In this document: positions 1 through 8,594 of the stretch, piece by piece
How the letters are laid out: the number at the start of each line of letters is the position of its first letter
Position numbering within the stretch: position 1 is the first letter of the stretch
Source of the DNA: Pedobacter aquae
GTDB lineage: Bacteria > Bacteroidota > Bacteroidia > Sphingobacteriales > Sphingobacteriaceae
DNA: 64,000 bases
Reading direction: 5' to 3'
Assembly: GCF_008195825.1 (NCBI RefSeq)
Contig: NZ_CP043329.1
Location: 1,240,001 to 1,304,000, forward strand
Program-made: the position numbers and the translations under genes
Notes under the pieces: generated by a model
What the model was told of the DNA's origin: nothing
What the model saw: only the letters and a program-made list of their open reading frames with translations
The model's database searches: none

Positions 1-269
1 TAATACTCTTGAACTTGGTTTAAAACTTCTTGCGAGCCTAGGCCTTTAATATCTATCCAATAAAAGTTGTTTGGATACTCTTGAATAAATTTAAAAGCTT
101 CTTCTATTTGTTGTGTTTCAAATTCTTTAATCTGATTTTGATGATATGCATACACCACAATTTTACTGGTTAAAGCATTTTCTGTAATTACAAACGTACC
201 TGGTACTTCGCCAGGTTTACTTCTACGTTGTTTAGCTTTAATATTAAAAAATTGTGGTGTTTTTACCAT
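1..269 (-). CDS. corA: CorA-family magnesium/cobalt transporter, N-terminal fragment
   Basis: An open frame on the minus strand starts with ATG at 269 and runs off the left edge, giving 89 codons. The start MVKTPQFFNIKAKQRR followed by a GEVPGTFVI stretch and a WIDIKGL segment matches the cytoplasmic N-terminal domain of CorA-type Mg2+ channels (family knowledge). The two C-terminal membrane helices and the GMN selectivity motif would lie outside the window and cannot be checked. It starts one base beyond the stop of the WbqC-like gene, so the two are probably co-transcribed. A CorA/ZntB-type transporter of another divalent metal cannot be excluded. Confidence 0.82.
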   Translation of the reverse strand, partial: MVKTPQFFNIKAKQRRSKPGEVPGTFVITENALTSKIVVYAYHQNQIKEFETQQIEEAFKFIQEYPNNFYWIDIKGLGSQEVLNQVQEY

Positions 270-270
270 T

Positions 271-882
271 TTAAAGATGTTTTATAGCCTGCGGACCTTG
301 ATTAAATAATAAATCAACAATACTTAAATTAGGTATAAAATTGTACTTATCTTCAAAAACCTGATAATATTTTTTAGGCTGATAGTTACTTGTTATTTTA
401 GGATGAATACCGCTTCTAAAATCTTTTAACTGTGGATATTCTGCTTGGTAACTTTCAGTAAAATTTAAAGCTAGGTTTTGCTTCAAAAGCTTCAAAATGG
501 TATTTAAGAGCTCTAAATTATAATCAAACAGAAAATCAAATTTCTGATGATAAAATGGCGCAAAAGCATCTTCATAAAACTCGAAATAAGCAGAACTTCT
601 GTAAGATGCTTGTAAACTCATCCAATGTATACGTTGCCAATTAGCGTCATAACTAATTTTAACATCTTTTACGGAAGTATGTAATTTAGACCCTTTTAAC
701 ACCGGGACTGTAATACTTAAAGCACCATTAGCGCCATAAATACTTGCTCTATTTCTGTAAGTTTGTTTAGGGAAATGCTCGTTTTTATCAATTAAGATTG
801 TTTCATTTTTAAAGTTTAATAGCTCTTTAAAAAATTCTATAGGTGGTAAATAAAGTAAAGGAAATATTGCACCAGATTCCAT
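271..882 (-). CDS. WbqC-like family protein
   Basis: 203 residues with ATG at 882. The N-terminal YLPPIEFFKELL segment, the central NRASIYGANGALSITVPV stretch and the later WQRIHWMSLQASYRSSAYF segment fit the WbqC-like family, whose members occur in O-antigen loci and elsewhere in Bacteroidetes. The biochemical activity of the family is not settled. There is no signal peptide or membrane helix, so it should be cytoplasmic. It is divergent from the lipid acyltransferase gene and reads directly into corA. Family assignment is fairly secure; the function is unknown. Confidence 0.8.
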   Translation of the reverse strand: MESGAIFPLLYLPPIEFFKELLNFKNETILIDKNEHFPKQTYRNRASIYGANGALSITVPVLKGSKLHTSVKDVKISYDANWQRIHWMSLQASYRSSAYFEFYEDAFAPFYHQKFDFLFDYNLELLNTILKLLKQNLALNFTESYQAEYPQLKDFRSGIHPKITSNYQPKKYYQVFEDKYNFIPNLSIVDLLFNQGPQAIKHL

Positions 883-893
883 TTCAAAATATT

Positions 894-901
894 TATGTTT
901 G
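894..901 (+). promoter_or_regulatory. Bacteroidetes -7 promoter element (TATGTTTG)
   Basis: TATGTTTG is an exact match to the Bacteroidetes -7 consensus TAnnTTTG. It lies about 20 bases before the ATG at 923 of the acyltransferase gene. A TTG at 899 that could extend that frame sits inside this element, which argues for the downstream ATG. No clear -33 TTTG was seen at the expected spacing, so strength is uncertain. Confidence 0.55.
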
Positions 902-922
902 CAATTAAAACCAACGAAAATA

Positions 923-1822
923 ATGATAAATAAATGGCTTTCTTACGTAGCAGCGTTTTTTTTGTACTTAGTTTCTTTACTTCCTTTAAGATTGCTTTAT
1001 CTGTTATCTGATTTTGCTTTTATCATTATCTTTTATGTTGTAAAATATAGAAGAAATGTGGTAAGAATGAATTTAACGAATGCTTTTCCTGAAAAAAGCA
1101 TAGAAGAAATTAAAGGCATCGAAAAAAGATTTTTTAGATACCTATCAGATTTAATATTTGAAGTGATTAAAATGCTTTCTGTTTCTGAAAAAGAAGCTTT
1201 AAAGCGTTTTACATTTACCAATTTAGATTTACTAAAAAAGCTTGAAGACCAAAACAAGAGTTATTTATTTGCAGTTGGGCATTATGGAAATTGGGAATGG
1301 TGCACCATTGTTACTCCCTTAATTATAAAAGGAAAGCCACTTATCATTTATAAACCTTTAAATAACAACGTTTTTAACGAAGTTTTTAAAAAGGCAAGAG
1401 AAAAAAGTGGCACTTTAATGGTGAGGATGAAGATGACATTACGTGAAATGGCCCGATTTAAAAATCAACTTACGGTTACTGTTTTTGCTGCAGACCAAAC
1501 GCCTGCCTTGGCAGATCCTCATGAGTGGATAAAATTTTTAAATCAACCTACAGCAATCTTTATGGGGATAGAGAAAATAGCTCGTTCTACAAACTATCCG
1601 GTTGTGTTTTGTGATGTTGATAGAGTTAAAAGAGGTTATTATTCTTGCGATTTCAAATTGGTTCATGATAACCCAGCCACTTCAGAAGACAAAGAAATAA
1701 CCCTAAAACACGCTAAATTTCTAGAAGATAGGATAAAACAAAAACCAGAATTTTGGCTTTGGTCTCATAAACGTTGGAAATTTAAACCAGCAGCAAATAC
1801 TATTATTCATGAATTATCCTAA
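923..1822 (+). CDS. Lysophospholipid acyltransferase, LpxL/HtrB-like
   Basis: About 299 residues from ATG 923; an upstream in-frame TTG at 899 lies inside the promoter element. An N-terminal hydrophobic segment would anchor it to the inner membrane. The GHYGNWEW block supplies the H(X4)E catalytic pair (about His120 and Glu125) of the LPLAT superfamily, and the C-terminal FWLWSHKRWK is typical of lipid A secondary acyltransferases. It probably transfers an acyl chain to a lipid A precursor or a related lipid. Its last 14 bases overlap the next glycosyltransferase gene, which suggests a shared envelope role. Whether it acts as LpxL or on an ornithine-type lipid cannot be told from sequence alone. 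Confidence 0.88.
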   Translation: MINKWLSYVAAFFLYLVSLLPLRLLYLLSDFAFIIIFYVVKYRRNVVRMNLTNAFPEKSIEEIKGIEKRFFRYLSDLIFEVIKMLSVSEKEALKRFTFTNLDLLKKLEDQNKSYLFAVGHYGNWEWCTIVTPLIIKGKPLIIYKPLNNNVFNEVFKKAREKSGTLMVRMKMTLREMARFKNQLTVTVFAADQTPALADPHEWIKFLNQPTAIFMGIEKIARSTNYPVVFCDVDRVKRGYYSCDFKLVHDNPATSEDKEITLKHAKFLEDRIKQKPEFWLWSHKRWKFKPAANTIIHELS

Positions 1823-2825
1823 AGTTGCAGTTGTTATCTTAAACTGGAATGGAGAAAAACATTTAGCAAATTTTCTCCCTTCGGTATTTAATAGTACTTA
1901 TCCGAATATGGAAATTATTATTGGTGATAACGCATCAACAGATAATTCTATAAACTTCCTTAAGAATAATTTCCCTTTAGTAAAGGTCATCATCAATCAT
2001 CAAAATTATGGTTTTGCAGAAGGGTACAACCAGGTTTTAAAACAAGTAGAAGCTGATTATTTTGTTTTGCTTAATTCTGATGTTGAAGTTACACCAAACT
2101 GGATAGAACCCGTTATTGCGATGATGGAGGCTGATGTTAAAATAGCGATAGCCCAACCAAAAATACGTTCTTATTATAATAGAGACAGTTTTGAATATGC
2201 CGGTGCCGCCGGAGGTTTTATAGATACTTTTGCCTACCCTTTTTGTAGAGGTAGAATATTTGATACCATAGAAAAAGATAATGGCCAATATGATGATGAA
2301 AAAGAAATATTTTGGGCATCTGGATGCGCTTTATTCATTAAATCTAGTATTTGGAAAGAAATTGGTGGTTTAGATGAGCATTTCTTTGCGCATATGGAAG
2401 AAATTGATCTATGCTGGAGAGCCAAAAACAGAGGATACAAAGTGATGTATTGCGGCTTTTCTACAGTTTACCATGTTGGAGGAGGCACTTTACAAGCAGA
2501 AAGTCCGTATAAAACCTATTTAAACTTTAGAAATAACCTCTATCTCATTAAAAAGAATGAGCCTCTTTCTAGATCTATATTTTTAATTCCTTTTAGATTT
2601 TGTTTGGATTTTTTAGCTCTTATCAAGTTTTTGATGGATAAAAAAACAGATAATGCTTGGGCTATTTCTAAAGCTCACAGGCATTTTATAAGTGCTTTAT
2701 TTGAAGGAAAAATCAAAAATAGCTATATATCTCCACAGCAAAACCTTAAGGGTAAATACCACAATAGCATTGTTTTTGATTATTTTGTTAGAGGAAAAAA
2801 GCTTTTTAAAGAGATTTGGAAATAG
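1809..2825 (+). CDS. Glycosyltransferase family 2 (rhamnosyltransferase-like)
   Basis: 338 residues. The N-terminus VAVVILNWNGEKHL and the GDNASTDNS motif form the GT-A nucleotide-sugar-binding fold of GT2. NSDVEV carries the DxD-like metal site near residue 91, and FFAHMEEIDLCWRAKNRG is the conserved acceptor-side block seen in rhamnosyl and related transferases. A hydrophobic patch near residue 260 may associate with the membrane. It overlaps the acyltransferase gene by 14 bases, so translation is likely coupled. Donor and acceptor sugars cannot be inferred. Its stop abuts the stop of the convergent aroQ with no intergenic space. Confidence 0.9.
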   Translation: MNYPKVAVVILNWNGEKHLANFLPSVFNSTYPNMEIIIGDNASTDNSINFLKNNFPLVKVIINHQNYGFAEGYNQVLKQVEADYFVLLNSDVEVTPNWIEPVIAMMEADVKIAIAQPKIRSYYNRDSFEYAGAAGGFIDTFAYPFCRGRIFDTIEKDNGQYDDEKEIFWASGCALFIKSSIWKEIGGLDEHFFAHMEEIDLCWRAKNRGYKVMYCGFSTVYHVGGGTLQAESPYKTYLNFRNNLYLIKKNEPLSRSIFLIPFRFCLDFLALIKFLMDKKTDNAWAISKAHRHFISALFEGKIKNSYISPQQNLKGKYHNSIVFDYFVRGKKLFKEIWK

Positions 2826-3239
2826 TTATAAGAAACTTTTTAAAGCTAATTCATAAGACATTAAACCAAAACCTGTGATAATACCTTTGCAATTTTTAGC
2901 CATCATACTATGATGCCTAAATTCTTCACGGGCATATACATTAGAGATATGAACCTCAATTACAGGTGTTTTAATACCAGCAATAGCATCGGCAATAGCA
3001 ACAGAAGTATGGGTATAAGCACCTGCATTTAAGACAATACCATCATAATCAAAACCAATTTCATGTAGCTTATTGATAATTTCGCCTTCTACATTACTTT
3101 GGTAATAGCTTAACTCTACTTCAGGATATTTAGCTAAAAGCTGTTTATAAAAGCTTTCAAAACCCTCGCTACCATAAATTCCAGGTTCGCGTTTGCCTAA
3201 TAAATTTAAATTTGGTCCGTTGATAATTTGTATCTTCAT
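2826..3239 (-). CDS. aroQ: 3-dehydroquinate dehydratase, type II
   Basis: 137 residues from ATG 3239 (a GTG lies one codon upstream). It converts 3-dehydroquinate to 3-dehydroshikimate in the shikimate pathway. MKIQIINGPNLNLLGKREP is the hallmark start of the type II enzyme; the flexible loop with REP and Tyr23, the LNAGAYTHTS motif, EVHISN and the catalytic His in EEFRHHS are all present. Length is normal for the family. It is convergent with the glycosyltransferase and its start overlaps the region just upstream of divergent xerD. Confidence 0.97.
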   Translation of the reverse strand: MKIQIINGPNLNLLGKREPGIYGSEGFESFYKQLLAKYPEVELSYYQSNVEGEIINKLHEIGFDYDGIVLNAGAYTHTSVAIADAIAGIKTPVIEVHISNVYAREEFRHHSMMAKNCKGIITGFGLMSYELALKSFL

Positions 3240-3275
3240 CACTTCAAACTTATCATTAAAAATTCAAAAGATAAA

Positions 3276-4175
3276 GTGGAATGGCAATCATTTAAAAAAG
3301 GATTTAAATCTTTTTTGAAATTAGAGAAATCCTTATCAGAAAATTCTGTTCAGGCTTATGTACGAGATGTAGAAAAGCTGGTTCAGTTTTTAGAAATGAA
3401 AACCACACCCGTTTCTCTGTTAAAAGCTAAACCTCAAGACTTAAGAGATTTCATCAAATGGATTACTGAGTTAGGAATGTTAGCTACCACACAAGCCAGA
3501 ATCATTAGTGGTATTAAAGCCTTCTATAAATACTTAATACTAGAAGATTTATTAGAAGCAGACCCTTCTGCATTATTAGAAACCCCAAAAACAAGAAGAA
3601 AATTACCCGAGGTTTTAAGCGTACATGAAATAAATTTATTGCTTGATGGTTTAGATTTATCAAAACCAGAAAACACCAGAAATAAAGCTATGTTAGAGAT
3701 TTTATATGGCTCAGGACTTCGCGTTAGCGAGCTGGTAAACCTCAAACTATCAGACTTATATCTTGATTTAGAATTTCTAAAAATTAAAGGAAAAGGAAAT
3801 AAAGAAAGGCTGGTGCCCGTAGGCAGTTCGGCATTAAAATATCTGGATATTTATTTAGAAAATATTAGAAAGCATTTGGATATTAAAAAAGGTCATGAAG
3901 ATTTTATATTTCTAAATAAAAGAGGTACAAAGCTCTCTAGAGTGATGATTTTTATGATTATTAAAGACCTTGCAAAAGCTGTAGGAATTAGTAAAACCAT
4001 TAGTCCGCATACGTTTAGACATTCTTTTGCAACGCATTTAATTGAAGGCGGTGCAGATTTAAGAGCCATACAAGAAATGCTAGGTCACGAAAGCATCACC
4101 ACAACAGAAATTTATACCCATTTAGATAGAGACTTTTTAAAACAAACCATTACGCAATTTCACCCTAGAAGTTGA
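3276..4175 (+). CDS. xerD: Site-specific tyrosine recombinase XerD
   Basis: About 299 residues if started at GTG 3276, which gives VEWQSFKKGFKSFL and aligns with usual XerD starts. An upstream TTG at 3228 would overlap aroQ and add 16 unlikely residues. It resolves chromosome dimers with XerC at dif and septal FtsK. An N-terminal SAM-like core-binding domain is followed by the catalytic domain with Arg149 (GSGLRVSEL), Lys in KGKGNKER, His245-x-x-Arg248 (HTFRH), His271 (LGHES) and nucleophile Tyr280 (EIYTHL). All catalytic residues are intact. Its 3' end overlaps convergent prmC by 16 bases. Confidence 0.95.
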   Translation: MEWQSFKKGFKSFLKLEKSLSENSVQAYVRDVEKLVQFLEMKTTPVSLLKAKPQDLRDFIKWITELGMLATTQARIISGIKAFYKYLILEDLLEADPSALLETPKTRRKLPEVLSVHEINLLLDGLDLSKPENTRNKAMLEILYGSGLRVSELVNLKLSDLYLDLEFLKIKGKGNKERLVPVGSSALKYLDIYLENIRKHLDIKKGHEDFIFLNKRGTKLSRVMIFMIIKDLAKAVGISKTISPHTFRHSFATHLIEGGADLRAIQEMLGHESITTTEIYTHLDRDFLKQTITQFHPRS

Positions 4176-4978
4176 GCTTTAATAAAACGCTCGTTATTGT
4201 TTAAATCTTTGATGATTTGAGCTTTAAAACCCTTCTTCTGGATAAGCTCTTGAGTTGCTATGCCTAAATTCTGATTGATTTCAAAAAATAATACTCCGTT
4301 TGGATGAAGATTAGTGAGTGCAAAATCAGCTATTTTATCATAAAAAATCAAGGGATTTTCATCATCAACAAACAAAGCTAGATGCGGCTCGAATTTCACA
4401 ACATTATCATGCATATTTTGCTTTTCTGATGATGCTATATAAGGCGGATTACTTACTATAATATGAAATTTAGGATAATCATCGGCTTTTAAAGCCAAAG
4501 CATTATCTTTTTTAAAATGTACCTCTACCCTATTTTCTAGAGCATTTATATGGGCAATTTTTAGCGCATCTTCACTAACATCCATAGCATGAACTTGAGC
4601 AGTTTGTAAGTTCTTTTTTAAGGAGATGGCAATACATCCGCTACCGGTACCTATATCTAAAATTTCTTGATTTGGTTTTTTAATGCATTCTTGCAGAATC
4701 ATGTAAACCAATTCCTCTGTTTCTGGTCTTGGAATAAGTACATGATCATTCACCTTGAATTTTAAATTATAGAAATAAGCATAGCCGAGAATTTGCTGAA
4801 GCGGTTGTTTTAAAGCTAGTTTAGTTAAATAATTTTCAAATAGTTCTTTTTGTTGTGGCTCGGGTAAAGTTGCTAAATCTTCGCTAATCCACTTATATAC
4901 AGCATTTATTTCTTCTTTTTCATAAACACCTTCAAGTACTTTAAAATAATGTGCTTTAATAGCTTGCTTCTCTAACAT
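4160..4978 (-). CDS. prmC: Peptide chain release factor N5-glutamine methyltransferase
   Basis: 272 residues with ATG at 4978. It methylates the Gln of the GGQ motif in release factors RF1/RF2 using S-adenosylmethionine. The SAM site is ILDIGTGSGCIAISLK, the catalytic NPPY motif is VSNPPYIASSEK, and the N-terminal helical RF-binding domain includes the PLQQILGYAYFYNLKF and LIPRPETEELV blocks. It overlaps the upstream histidine kinase gene by 23 bases and convergent xerD by 16 bases, a very compact arrangement. Confidence 0.96.
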   Translation of the reverse strand: MLEKQAIKAHYFKVLEGVYEKEEINAVYKWISEDLATLPEPQQKELFENYLTKLALKQPLQQILGYAYFYNLKFKVNDHVLIPRPETEELVYMILQECIKKPNQEILDIGTGSGCIAISLKKNLQTAQVHAMDVSEDALKIAHINALENRVEVHFKKDNALALKADDYPKFHIIVSNPPYIASSEKQNMHDNVVKFEPHLALFVDDENPLIFYDKIADFALTNLHPNGVLFFEINQNLGIATQELIQKKGFKAQIIKDLNNNERFIKAQLLG

Positions 4979-6023
4979 GAACTTCTTTAAAAAGTGGCAA
5001 AGTAAATAAAAATGTAGAACCTTGTCCTTTTTTACTTTTTATATCAAAAGAACCATTGTTTTTTCTGATAAATTCCTGACAAAGAATTAAACCTAAACCT
5101 GTTCCTTTTTCATCATTTAAACCACTGGTACTATAAAAATTACGCTTATAAATTTCTTTAATTTCCGCCGGAGAGAGTCCGATACCATTATCTTGAACAG
5201 AAAATTGAGCCATATCTCCATTTGCTGTACAGGCTATCATAATTTCGCCATCTTGAGGAGTAAATTTTAAAGCGTTATTTAACAGGTTTCTAATGATAAC
5301 ATTAACCATTTCTTTATCAGCATAAAGCTGTAAATCATCAGGTACGTTTACCACTATTTTTATGTTTTTTTGATGGATGTTATACTTCTGTAGTGCAATA
5401 TTATCTTTTACAACTTTTAAAACATTGAAATGAGACTTTTGAAGTTTTTCTCCTTGCATTTGGCTTTTAGCCCATATCAATAAATTATCTAATAAGTTAG
5501 ATGTGGAGTTAAACTGAGATTTAAGCTCTCCTATCAATAATTTAGATTCTTTTTCATCTAGTAAATGTTCATCAAATAAATTCAAAGTCCCTTTTAAAGA
5601 CAAAAGCGGACCTCTTACATCATGAGAAATAATAGAAAAAAACCTGTTCTTAAGATTGTTTAACTCTTCTAGTTCTTTCTTTTGTTTGTTAATTTCTTCA
5701 TTTTGTTCTTTTAAAATTCTATTATTTGTTTTGGCTCTTCTACCGCTTTTATACAATCTAAAAGAAAGAAATAGTGCTGTTAAAGAAAATATCAAAATCA
5801 CGTAAATGAGCGAGTTACGATTTTCTATTTTCAACTCATTACTTAAATTCTGCTTTTTTAAATCATTATTTTCATGATGCAGACTATCTAGAATATCTCC
5901 AACAGGGCTTTCTTCTAAATTACTAAAATAAAGGTTATCCTGCTGTGTTTGGTGAGCATGAGCCTTTAAAAAGCAAAATAAAAAGAATAAATAAAACAAT
6001 ATGGCAGACTTCTTTATAGTCAT
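4956..6023 (-). CDS. Membrane sensor histidine kinase
   Basis: 355 residues. A signal peptide-like N-terminus ending near AHA, a short periplasmic region of about 45 residues, one membrane helix (about 71-92), a coiled coil, then HisKA with phospho-acceptor His134 (SHDVRGPL) and HATPase_c with the N box NLLNNALKFTP, DNGIGL and GTGLGL. Related Bacteroidetes kinases often carry TPR repeats in the periplasm; here that part is only a short coiled coil, so the sensed signal is unclear. No response regulator gene lies beside it, making it an orphan kinase here. It shares 23 bases with prmC. Confidence 0.92.
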   Translation of the reverse strand: MTIKKSAILFYLFFLFCFLKAHAHQTQQDNLYFSNLEESPVGDILDSLHHENNDLKKQNLSNELKIENRNSLIYVILIFSLTALFLSFRLYKSGRRAKTNNRILKEQNEEINKQKKELEELNNLKNRFFSIISHDVRGPLLSLKGTLNLFDEHLLDEKESKLLIGELKSQFNSTSNLLDNLLIWAKSQMQGEKLQKSHFNVLKVVKDNIALQKYNIHQKNIKIVVNVPDDLQLYADKEMVNVIIRNLLNNALKFTPQDGEIMIACTANGDMAQFSVQDNGIGLSPAEIKEIYKRNFYSTSGLNDEKGTGLGLILCQEFIRKNNGSFDIKSKKGQGSTFLFTLPLFKEVHVREASY

Positions 6024-6070
6024 GAAATTGTATTAAATGTTTTTAAATAAAAGCCTAAACGACTAATTAT

Positions 6071-6078
6071 TATCTTTG
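6071..6078 (+). promoter_or_regulatory. Bacteroidetes -7 promoter element (TATCTTTG) of ribD
   Basis: TATCTTTG matches TAnnTTTG exactly and ends only four bases before the GTG at 6083. If transcription starts the usual few bases downstream, the mRNA would be leaderless or nearly so. Only a weak TTTT is seen near the -33 position. Confidence 0.6.
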
Positions 6079-6082
6079 ATAC

Positions 6083-7135
6083 GTGACCAAGCATGAAATT
6101 GTTTTACAAAGAGCTATAGACTTAGCAAAATTAGGTGCCGGCTATGTAAGTCCTAACCCAATGGTTGGTGCTGTTATCACGCATCAAGGTAAAATTATAG
6201 GTGAAGGTTATCATCAAAAATACGGCGAAGCACATGCCGAAGTTAATGCCGTTGCAGATGTGTTTTTGAAACATGAAAACGCTGCTGAGCTATTGAAAGA
6301 AGCAACTCTTTATGTCACTTTAGAACCTTGCGCCCATTTTGGTAAAACCCCACCTTGTTCTGATTTAATTATCCAACATCAAATACCCGAAGTAGTTATT
6401 GGCTGTACAGATTCTTTCTCTAAAGTAAATGGTAAAGGGATAGAGAAATTGCAAAATGCAGGTATAAAAGTTACTACAGGTATTTTAGAGCAAGAGTGTT
6501 TAGCTTTAAATAAACGCTTTTTTACACGTGTAGAAAAACAAAGGCCCTTTATTATTTTGAAATGGGCACAAACTATAAATGGTTATTTTGCTACTAAAGA
6601 TGGTTCTCAGAAATGGATAAGCGGTAAAGAAGCAAAAATGCTGGTACACCAATGGAGAAGTGAAGAAGATTGCGTTTTAGTAGGAAAAAGAACTGCTGAA
6701 ATAGATAATCCACAACTTAATGTAAGATTGGTTAATGGTAAAAACCCTAAAAGAGCAGTTATTGATAGGGATTTAAAACTTGATCAAAATCTGCATTTAT
6801 TTGATAATACGATAGAAACTTTTGTCTTTAACAAAGACCATACAGCTATAAATGGACAAGTTAAATACATCGGTATAGAAGATTTCGACTATTTCTTACC
6901 ACAGTATTTATTGTATCAGTTATACTTACAAGATATACAATCTGTTATTGTAGAAGGCGGTATTAAAACCTTACAAATGTTTATTGCCGCTGGTTTATGG
7001 GATGAGGCTAGAATTTTCATCTCTCCTATTGCTTGGGAAGATGGTTTAAAGGCTCCAGAAATTAATGGTATACAAGAAAATATCACCAATATTGGTAAAG
7101 ACAAATTATTAACGCTTACACCTCAACATCCATGA
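6083..7135 (+). CDS. ribD: Bifunctional riboflavin deaminase/reductase RibD
   Basis: 350 residues. It performs the second and third steps of riboflavin synthesis: deamination and reduction of the pyrimidine intermediate. The deaminase domain has HAEVNA (His51, Glu53) and the zinc cysteines in EPCAHFGKTPPC (Cys83, Cys92). The C-terminal reductase domain begins with RPFIILKWAQTINGYFAT. GTG start is chosen because MTKHEIVLQRAIDLAKLG aligns with RibD starts and no in-frame ATG exists nearby. It overlaps the next gene by four bases, suggesting an operon with the exporter and YigZ-like genes. Confidence 0.95.
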   Translation: MTKHEIVLQRAIDLAKLGAGYVSPNPMVGAVITHQGKIIGEGYHQKYGEAHAEVNAVADVFLKHENAAELLKEATLYVTLEPCAHFGKTPPCSDLIIQHQIPEVVIGCTDSFSKVNGKGIEKLQNAGIKVTTGILEQECLALNKRFFTRVEKQRPFIILKWAQTINGYFATKDGSQKWISGKEAKMLVHQWRSEEDCVLVGKRTAEIDNPQLNVRLVNGKNPKRAVIDRDLKLDQNLHLFDNTIETFVFNKDHTAINGQVKYIGIEDFDYFLPQYLLYQLYLQDIQSVIVEGGIKTLQMFIAAGLWDEARIFISPIAWEDGLKAPEINGIQENITNIGKDKLLTLTPQHP

Positions 7136-7980
7136 TATATTTAGCTATTGCTATTTTGTGCAGTGTTACAGTTAGTATCAATTTCAAATTATTAAAAAGA
7201 TATTATACTAACGCTTACCAAGCTATTGTTTTTAATTATCCAACTGCAGCATTGTTGTGTTTCTTGTTTTTTAAACCAGATTTAAGTGCTCATCCAAGTC
7301 CGCAAAATTTCTCACTTTACGGTCTTACAGCAGTTTTATTATTATCTATTTTTTACTTCATTAGTAAGAGTGTTGCTTCCTCTGGAATGGTATTAACAGT
7401 TATAGCGCAACGTTTATCATTAGCTTTACCTGTTTTAGCATCTTTTTTATTGTTTAGCGAGCAATTGACGCCATTAAAAATTGTAGGTCTTGTTGTTGGT
7501 TTCTTAGCTATTATTGCCTCTAAGCCAGAAGGTAAGTTTGATTTAAAAGACATGAAATTTTGGTTTCCTATTATCGTATTTTTAGGAACCGGGATAATTG
7601 ATATCCTTTTTAATTTCCTCACTAAAATAGATGGAATCAGCTTTACAACTTCTTTATTTTACATTTTCTCCATAGCTACAGTTTTGGCCTTTGCTAGTTT
7701 AGCATATCAAAAAATAAATGGCACATTAAAATTTCAGACCAGAGCAGCTTTAGCAGGCATAGTTTTAGGCTTGTTTAATTTTGGGTCTATCTACTTTTAT
7801 ATTTTTGCGCTACAAATAGAAAAAGACCGACCATCAGTTGTGTATTCTGCACTAGATATAGGTGTAATTGCTTTAGGTTCTTTAGTGGGCTTAGTTTTAT
7901 TTAAAGAGCGTTTAAGTGTTTTAAATAAAATAGGTTTGCTTTTGGCGATTATAGCCATTATTATTCTTACGTTTTCTTAA
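7132..7980 (+). CDS. EamA/DMT-family transporter
   Basis: 282 residues, almost entirely hydrophobic, with about ten predicted helices arranged as two EamA-like halves. Each half ends in a pattern typical of the drug/metabolite transporter family (FSEQLTPLKIVGLVVGFLAII and the terminal ERLSVLNKIGLLLAIIAII). Substrate is unknown. It lies between ribD and the YigZ-like gene with a 4-base overlap upstream and a 1-base overlap downstream, so it is surely co-transcribed. A flavin-related export role is only a guess from context. Confidence 0.85.
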   Translation: MIYLAIAILCSVTVSINFKLLKRYYTNAYQAIVFNYPTAALLCFLFFKPDLSAHPSPQNFSLYGLTAVLLLSIFYFISKSVASSGMVLTVIAQRLSLALPVLASFLLFSEQLTPLKIVGLVVGFLAIIASKPEGKFDLKDMKFWFPIIVFLGTGIIDILFNFLTKIDGISFTTSLFYIFSIATVLAFASLAYQKINGTLKFQTRAALAGIVLGLFNFGSIYFYIFALQIEKDRPSVVYSALDIGVIALGSLVGLVLFKERLSVLNKIGLLLAIIAIIILTFS

Positions 7981-8594
7981 TGCTTTTTGACGATACTTAT
8001 AAAACTATACAAAGCCCAGCAGAAGGTATTTTTAGAGATAAAGGAAGCAAGTTTATAGCTTATGCTTTTCCTTTCTCACATGAAAATGATTTAAAAAGTA
8101 TCCTTGCTGATATTAAAACAGCGCATCCGAAAGCCAGACACCATTGTTATGCTTATAGGCTTACGCCGGATAAAAATATTTATAGAGTTAATGATGATGG
8201 TGAGCCCTCTGGAACTGCCGGACGACCTATTTTAAATGTCTTACTTTCTAAAGAACTCACCAATATTTTAGTAGTTGTTGTAAGATATTTTGGTGGCACT
8301 TTATTAGGTGTGCCCGGCTTAATAAATGCTTATAAAACGGCTACTGAAGATGCTATCTTAAATGCTCAAATTGTTGAGCAAACCCTAAATGATGTTTATG
8401 AACTAAAGTTTGATTATTTATTGATGAACGATGTTATGAAAATCATTAAGGAAGATAAACTCGAAATTCTTAGCCAAGAATTTGATTTAAATTGTGTTAT
8501 AAAACTCAGTATTAGAAAAGCCGATCTCAACAAAACGCTACCTAAATTAGAAAACTTAAGATCTATAGAGATAACGTTTTTAAACGCTATATGA
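7980..8594 (+). CDS. YigZ/IMPACT family protein
   Basis: 204 residues. The N-terminal UPF0029/IMPACT domain shows KGSKFIAYAFP, ARHHCYAYR, NDDGEPSGTAGRPIL and VVVRYFGGTLLGVPGLI, the signature of YigZ. The smaller C-terminal domain corresponds to DUF1949. The family is linked to translation regulation in eukaryotes (IMPACT); the bacterial role is not established. Its ATG overlaps the stop of the transporter gene, and its 3' end overlaps the convergent gene by 8 bases. Confidence 0.93.
   Translation: MLFDDTYKTIQSPAEGIFRDKGSKFIAYAFPFSHENDLKSILADIKTAHPKARHHCYAYRLTPDKNIYRVNDDGEPSGTAGRPILNVLLSKELTNILVVVVRYFGGTLLGVPGLINAYKTATEDAILNAQIVEQTLNDVYELKFDYLLMNDVMKIIKEDKLEILSQEFDLNCVIKLSIRKADLNKTLPKLENLRSIEITFLNAI

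Noticed and set aside
899-922. TTG start for the acyltransferase at 899
   Set aside because: It falls inside the TATGTTTG promoter element, so it would not be transcribed as part of the message.
6024-6082. FMN riboswitch upstream of ribD
   Set aside because: The space is only 59 bases and the promoter ends next to the start codon, leaving no room.
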